From NCBI GenBank assembly GCA_023391175.1, contig JAEWBL010000505.1:1-10069 (forward strand): a stretch of 10,069 nt of DNA, given 5' to 3'. Origin of the DNA: Pseudomonadota bacterium. GTDB taxonomy: Bacteria > Pseudomonadota > Alphaproteobacteria > Rhizobiales > Xanthobacteraceae. The position numbers and the translations under genes are program-made. The notes beneath the pieces are model-generated. The model had not been told where the DNA came from. It searched no databases and was given only the letters and a program-made list of their open reading frames with translations. Of the stretch, positions 6,617 through 10,069 are shown one piece after another (the stretch's first letter is position 1; each line of letters begins with the position of its first letter).

Positions 6617-7381
6617 ATGTTTTCGCTGAAGGGCCAGAAGGCGCTGGTGGTGGGCGTGGCCAACGACCAGTCCATCGCCTGGGGCTGCGCCAAGGCCCTG
6701 CACGAGCAGGGGGCTGAGGTCGCCATCACCTATCTCAACGAACGGGCCGAGCCCCACGTCCGTCCGCTCGCCGAGAGCATCGGCGCCGAGTTGATCCTGC
6801 CCCTCGATGTGAGCATTCCCGGCCAGCTCGAAGCGGTCTTTGCCGAGATCACGGCCCGCTGGGGCCGGCTCGACACCCTCCTGCACTCCATCGCCTTCTG
6901 CCCGAAGGAGGATCTGCACGGCCGGGTCATCGATTGCTCGGCGGAGGGCTTCGCCAAGGCCATGGACGTCTCCGTCCATTCCTTCCTGCGCATGATCCGC
7001 CTCGCCGAACCGCTGATGCGCGAGGGCGGCACCTGCATGACCGTCTCGTTCTACGGCGCGGAGAAGGTGGTCGAGCATTACAACATCATGGGGCCGGTGA
7101 AATCCGCCCTCGAATCCGTGGTGCGCTATGCGGCGGCGGAAATGGGCGAGAAGCGCATCTCTGTCCATGCCCTCTCGCCCGGCCCGCTGAAGACCCGCGC
7201 CGCCTCCGGAATCCAGGACTTCGACGAGTTGCTGAACGAAGCCGCCGAGCGGGCGCCGACCCACCTCCTTGCCTCTATCGAGGATGTAGGGGCCTTCGCC
7301 GCCTTCCTCGCCAGCCGCGAGGCCGCCAACGTCACCGGCGGTGTCCACCAGATCGACGGCGGCTACAGCATCATCGGCTGA
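6617..7381 (+). CDS. fabI: Enoyl-ACP reductase (FabI family)
   Basis: This is a 254-residue short-chain-dehydrogenase-fold enzyme of the FabI family, which reduces trans-2-enoyl-ACP with NAD(P)H in the last step of type II fatty-acid elongation. The atypical nucleotide-binding motif GVANDQSIAWG is at 13-23, SIAF at 91-94, the catalytic pair Y155-x6-K162, SPGPLKTRAASGI at 187-199 and GGVHQIDGGYSI near the C-terminus. The E. coli Tyr146 position is Phe145 here with Tyr shifted one residue on, as the Mycobacterium InhA also has Phe there. The E. coli Gly93 position, linked to triclosan sensitivity, is Ala. These differences suggest a FabI paralogue that may not be the main housekeeping copy. ATG 6617 follows AAAGGGG at seven bases; the TTG at 6611 only adds two residues. 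A DRL-like gene follows 219 bases on. Confidence 0.92.
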   Translation: MFSLKGQKALVVGVANDQSIAWGCAKALHEQGAEVAITYLNERAEPHVRPLAESIGAELILPLDVSIPGQLEAVFAEITARWGRLDTLLHSIAFCPKEDLHGRVIDCSAEGFAKAMDVSVHSFLRMIRLAEPLMREGGTCMTVSFYGAEKVVEHYNIMGPVKSALESVVRYAAAEMGEKRISVHALSPGPLKTRAASGIQDFDELLNEAAERAPTHLLASIEDVGAFAAFLASREAANVTGGVHQIDGGYSIIG

Positions 7382-7463
7382 AAGTCGCCCGCCCTGCCCC
7401 AGCGGGACGCTTCCCTCTGCCGGATTCGGGCACTACCCTTGCACCTGCGGGCACGACCCGCCA

Positions 7464-7509
7464 CGGCCGGACAGCAACGATCCGGCCGCAGACAACCGGC
7501 GATGGCCGG
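7464..7509 (+). other. Two tandem hairpins in the fabI to DRL-like gap
   Basis: CGGCCGGA (7464-7471) pairs perfectly with TCCGGCCG (7481-7488) over a nine-base loop. Then CCGGC (7496-7500) pairs with GCCGG (7505-7509) over a GATG loop. The arms share the GGCCGGAC word. They could end or slow fabI transcription or act in the leader of the next gene; no T-run follows. Such pairs also arise by chance in GC-rich DNA. Confidence 0.35.
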
Positions 7510-7600
7510 ACGGAGGAACGCTCCAGCGCATCGGCCCGCCCGACGGGCACGCGCGTGCGCCTGTCTTCGCCCGGCTTCCGCAAGGAAGGAGAGCGACCCC

Positions 7601-8974
7601 ATGAATCTCGCAGCCAAGCTTCGCGCCCGCGCGGCCGAAGGCCGGCCGGTGCGCGTCGGCCTCATCGGCGCCGGCAAGTTCGGCTCCATGTTCCTGTCGC
7701 AGGTGCGCACGACGGTGGGCATGCACCTGATGGGCATCGCCGATCTTTCCGTCACGCGGGCGAAGGATGCCCTCGCCAACACCGGCTGGCCGGTGGACGA
7801 CGCGCTCGCGACCGATTTCGACGACGCACGCCGCACCGGTCGCACCGTCCTCACCGAGGATGCCGAGGCGCTCATCAATGCGGACGGCATCGAGGTGATC
7901 GTGGACGCCACAGGCAGCCCGGCAGCGGGGCTCAGGCACGCGCTGCTCGCCATCGCCGCGCGGCGCCACATCGTGATGGTGACGGTGGAGGCCGACGTGC
8001 TGGCCGGCCCGCTCATCGCCCGCAAGGCGGCGGAGGCGGGCGTCGTCTATGCGGCGGCGTATGGCGACCAGCCGGCGCTGGTGTGCGAGATGGTGGACTG
8101 GGCGCAGGCCTGCGGCTTCACCGTCGTGGCGGCCGGCAAGGGCACGAAATATCTGCCCGCCTATCACGCCTCCACGCCCGACGACGTATGGCGCAACATC
8201 GGCCTCACTCCCGAGCAGGCGGCCATCGGCGGGATGAACCCGCAGATGTTCAACTCCTTCGTGGACGGCACGAAATCCTCCATCGAGATGGCCGCCATCT
8301 CCAACGCCACAGGCCTCAAGGCGCCCCGCGACGGGCTTCTCTTCCCGCCCTGTGGGGTGGACGACCTGCCCACCATCCTGCGCCCCCGCGACGCCGGCGG
8401 ACTGCTGGAGGAGGCCGGGCAGGTGGAGGTGGTGTCCAGCCTGGAACGGGATGGACGGCCGGTGTTCCGGGATCTGCGCTGGGGCGTCTACGTGGTGATC
8501 GAGGCCGATCCCTCGGCGCGGGGCGACTATGCCCGCCGCTGCTTCCGCGAATACGGCATGGCCACGGATCCGAGCGGGCGCTACACGGCGCTCTACCGAC
8601 CCTACCACATGATCGGGCTGGAACTCGGCATCAGCGTCGCCGCAGCAGCGCTCAGGAACGAGGCGACGGGCGCGCCCATCGGCTTCTTCTCCGACGCCGT
8701 GGCGGTGGCGAAGAAGGACCTCGCCCCCGGCGAAATGCTGGATGGCGAGGGCGGCTACACCGTGTGGGGCCGCATCATGCGGGCGGAGGAGTCCCTTGCC
8801 CGCGGCGCCCTGCCCATCGGCCTCGCCCACAAGGTGCGCCTCACCCGCCCCATCGCCCGCGGCGAGGTGGTCGGCTGGGCGGACGTGGAGATCGGCGACA
8901 GCGACACCGTGCGCCTGCGCCGGGAGATGGAGCGCGCGTTCACCGCCCCCGCCACACGCCACGCAGCGGCCTGA
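7601..8974 (+). CDS. DRL-like NAD(P)-dependent oxidoreductase with SAF-like C-terminus
   Basis: This is a 457-residue cytoplasmic oxidoreductase related to homoserine dehydrogenase in its N-terminal Rossmann domain (GAGKFG at 23-28, DATGSPAAG at 102-110). It appears to belong to the DRL family, whose Brucella abortus member is a second type of 1-deoxyxylulose-5-phosphate reductoisomerase in the MEP isoprenoid pathway. Conserved-looking blocks are TVEADVLAGP (127-136), GKGTKYLP (179-186) and FVDGTKSSIEM (220-230). Residues about 360-435 resemble a SAF/beta-clip domain. Many family members occur beside a normal Dxr and act on other sugar acids, so the reaction is unsettled. The start at 7601 is set by GGAAGGAGAG upstream; the frame is open back to 7439 but that part is low-complexity. 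It may be transcribed with fabI despite the 219-base gap. Confidence 0.85.
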   Translation: MNLAAKLRARAAEGRPVRVGLIGAGKFGSMFLSQVRTTVGMHLMGIADLSVTRAKDALANTGWPVDDALATDFDDARRTGRTVLTEDAEALINADGIEVIVDATGSPAAGLRHALLAIAARRHIVMVTVEADVLAGPLIARKAAEAGVVYAAAYGDQPALVCEMVDWAQACGFTVVAAGKGTKYLPAYHASTPDDVWRNIGLTPEQAAIGGMNPQMFNSFVDGTKSSIEMAAISNATGLKAPRDGLLFPPCGVDDLPTILRPRDAGGLLEEAGQVEVVSSLERDGRPVFRDLRWGVYVVIEADPSARGDYARRCFREYGMATDPSGRYTALYRPYHMIGLELGISVAAAALRNEATGAPIGFFSDAVAVAKKDLAPGEMLDGEGGYTVWGRIMRAEESLARGALPIGLAHKVRLTRPIARGEVVGWADVEIGDSDTVRLRREMERAFTAPATRHAAA

Positions 8975-8993
8975 GAGGCAGACATGCCGTCTT

Positions 8994-9058
8994 CGGCGCG
9001 GCGCGAGACCGCACCGGAGACCATAACGTTTTGCCGGCGCGGCGCGAGGCCGCACCGG
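8994..9058 (+). repeat. 24-bp direct repeat with 41-base period
   Basis: The 24 bases at 8994-9017 recur at 9035-9058 with one change (A9008 to G9049). Each copy contains the core GCGGC-GCGAG-RCCGC; in the second it forms a perfect five-bp hairpin with a five-base loop. The pair lies after the DRL-like gene and before the FixK/FNR box, in a stretch with no gene. The period is close to the 42 bases of the repeat at fae, but the units are not clearly the same. Confidence 0.7.
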
Positions 9059-9086
9059 TTTGGCCCGCCTGCGGCGAATGGGAATA

Positions 9087-9100
9087 TTGATCCAGATCAA
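9087..9100 (+). promoter_or_regulatory. FNR/FixK box
   Basis: The site reads TTGAT-CCAG-ATCAA, a perfect match to the FNR-family consensus TTGAT-N4-ATCAA and to alphaproteobacterial FixK/FnrL sites. If it works as a usual activator site centred about 41 bases before the RNA start, transcription would begin near 9135, just ahead of the small membrane protein at 9172. The only gene it can reasonably serve is that one, because the DRL-like gene upstream reads toward it. Confidence 0.8.
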
Positions 9101-9171
9101 ATGTCCGGCGAAGGATTGCCAGGTTCCGCACTGCGGGACGAGCCTCGACCCATGTGACCGGACCCTGCCCC

Positions 9172-9447
9172 ATGCGAACCGCCACGCGCGCCGTGCTTCA
9201 TGTTCCCGTCTTCGGGTGGCTTCTGCGCGATGCCATCTACGGGCTGCCCGACGCGAAGTATTTCTTCATGGCGAACCTCGTGTTCGCCTTCGGGTACCTG
9301 ACCTATTTCTTCGGCTACGCCTTCATCATCATCTATGCGCTGACGGCGACTGCACTGGCCATGACCGCACTTATCGTCCTCACCGCCTCCGACATGCTGG
9401 CCACCATGGCGAAGCGCAAGGCGGCGCGGCTCGCCCGCGGCAAGTAA
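9172..9447 (+). CDS. Small two-helix membrane protein, probable low-oxygen regulon member
   Basis: I do not recognise this 91-residue protein. It begins with a short basic, partly amphipathic segment (MRTATRAVLHVPVFGWLLRD). A polar turn (YGLPDAKY) follows, then two hydrophobic stretches at about 33-55 (rich in Phe and Tyr: FAFGYLTYFFGYAFIIIY) and 57-72. The tail is strongly basic (AKRKAARLARGK), placing it in the cytoplasm by the positive-inside rule, so both ends are likely inside. The ATG at 9172 is preferred; a GTG at 9154 would add six residues, and neither has a strong ribosome site. The perfect FNR/FixK box at 9087-9100 suggests induction under low oxygen. The density of aromatic residues would suit contact with haem or quinone proteins, but there is no direct evidence. 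It converges with the NUDIX gene 36 bases on. Confidence 0.75.
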   Translation: MRTATRAVLHVPVFGWLLRDAIYGLPDAKYFFMANLVFAFGYLTYFFGYAFIIIYALTATALAMTALIVLTASDMLATMAKRKAARLARGK

Positions 9448-9483
9448 GCGACAGGGCGACAAGTCAGAGGACCGGCTCGGCCC

Positions 9484-10069
9484 TCAGTTCCCCGCCCAGC
9501 GCCAGCGCATGTAGTCTACGGCGAAGGGGGCCATGGCGGGGGTGAGGTCGGCTTCGCTCCGCACCACCGCCACGTCGGCGAGTTCCGGGTTCGCTTCTGC
9601 GGCGATGAAGGCGCGGATGCGCGCGGCAAGCACCTCGGCCGGCGCATCGAACACCAGGCGCCCGAGGAGCGCGACGCGCGGTCCGTCAAACAGGCCGGTG
9701 AAGCCGCCATCCCGAAGGATGTCCGAGGCAGAGAGGCCGGTTTCCTCCTCCAGCTCGCGCAGCATGGAGGCGTGGAGATCCACGCGGCCGTCCGGCGTGA
9801 TGTCGGACGGGTCAGGGGTGCCGCCCGGGAAGTAGATGCGGCCGGCAGAGGCCGTCTGCGGCCCCATGACGCCCAGCACGAAGCCGCCGTCGGAGCCTTC
9901 GATGGCGCCGAGCGCGAAGGCGTTGACCATGCCCTCGTCCTTCCAGCCTTCGTCGCGCCAGAAGGTAAAGGCCGCGAAATCCGTCTGCCGGAAGGCACCG
10001 GAAAGCACGCCGTCCGAAAATCCGTGGCGGGCGAGGAGCAGGATCGGCCCGTTCCACAGCTGTGGGTTG
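9484..10069 (-). CDS. NUDIX hydrolase, N-terminus beyond window edge
   Basis: This is a NUDIX-fold hydrolase, a family that cleaves nucleoside diphosphates linked to another group. The 194 visible residues start inside the gene: the frame is open to the right edge and reads sensibly there (NPQLWNGPILLLARHG), so the GTG at 10008 is not the true start. The NUDIX box is recognisable but stretched: PGG, then an insert (TPDPSDITPDGRVDLHASM), then LRELEEETGL. The REUXEE core is intact, while the spacing from Gly to the core is about eight residues longer than the classical GX5EX7REUXEEXGU. Residues GPQTASAGRIYFPGG before the box fit a subfamily with this longer loop. Substrate unknown. It ends 36 bases from the convergent membrane protein and has no same-strand partner in view. 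Confidence 0.88.
   Translation of the reverse strand, partial: NPQLWNGPILLLARHGFSDGVLSGAFRQTDFAAFTFWRDEGWKDEGMVNAFALGAIEGSDGGFVLGVMGPQTASAGRIYFPGGTPDPSDITPDGRVDLHASMLRELEEETGLSASDILRDGGFTGLFDGPRVALLGRLVFDAPAEVLAARIRAFIAAEANPELADVAVVRSEADLTPAMAPFAVDYMRWRWAGN

Noticed and set aside
6934..9090. 718-residue plus-strand open frame across fabI and the DRL-like gene
   Set aside because: It is a shifted-frame shadow in GC-rich DNA: Arg, Pro and Gly rich, with no domain, and it overlaps two well-supported genes on the same strand.
7433..9100. 555-residue minus-strand open frame antisense to the DRL-like gene
   Set aside because: No recognisable motif, composition of an antisense shadow, and the plus-strand protein has clear dinucleotide-binding motifs.
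1..10069. CRISPR arrays, tRNA or rRNA genes, insertion sequences, phage or toxin-antitoxin genes
   Set aside because: None was seen: repeats are only in pairs, no terminal inverted repeats with a transposase, and every gene fits a core or accessory metabolic or membrane role.

Overview
The window is about 10 kb of chromosomal-looking DNA that is visibly very GC-rich, with tightly packed genes on both strands. The best single clue to the organism is a full-length formaldehyde-activating enzyme (Fae). Together with a perfect TTGAT-N4-ATCAA FNR/FixK-type box, a FabI-type enoyl reductase and a DRL/homoserine-dehydrogenase-like oxidoreductase, it points to an alphaproteobacterium with methylotrophic capacity. 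A Hyphomicrobiales relative such as the Xanthobacteraceae is plausible, but the genus is an inference and is not proved here.

Layout from left to right. (1) 1-2655, minus strand: a truncated MFS transporter (1-830), then a small periplasmic Spy/CpxP (LTxxQ) protein (1033-1581) with a strong UUCG-loop terminator after it, then a class III metallophosphoesterase of the cAMP-phosphodiesterase type (1735-2655). The gap between the last two holds a CRP-like palindrome and a candidate promoter. (2) 2807-4640, plus strand: a secreted clan GH-A glycosidase-like protein followed after only 46 bases by fae. The 3' end of fae contains a perfect 11-bp-stem hairpin, and part of it is duplicated just after the stop codon. 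(3) 4707-6460, minus strand: a small two-helix membrane protein with an excellent ribosome binding site, and an anion:cation-symporter-type MFS permease. (4) 6617-8974, plus strand: a FabI-family enoyl-ACP reductase, divergent from the permease with a second TGAC-N4-GTCA palindrome between them, then a DRL-like oxidoreductase with a C-terminal SAF-like region. (5) 8975-10069: a 41-base-period repeat, a FixK/FNR box, a 91-residue two-helix membrane protein, and a convergent NUDIX hydrolase that runs off the right edge.

The genes do not form one obvious pathway. Fae is separated from any other tetrahydromethanopterin-pathway gene in view. The enoyl reductase and the DRL-like enzyme may be linked to lipid or isoprenoid metabolism, but 219 bases separate them, so an operon is uncertain. 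No tRNA, rRNA, CRISPR array, insertion sequence or phage gene was seen, and no gene-free stretch exceeds about 220 bases. The most promising leads for something undescribed are the orphan membrane protein under a probable low-oxygen regulator, the near-identical palindromes in two separate promoter regions, and the short hairpin repeats next to fae and after the DRL-like gene.
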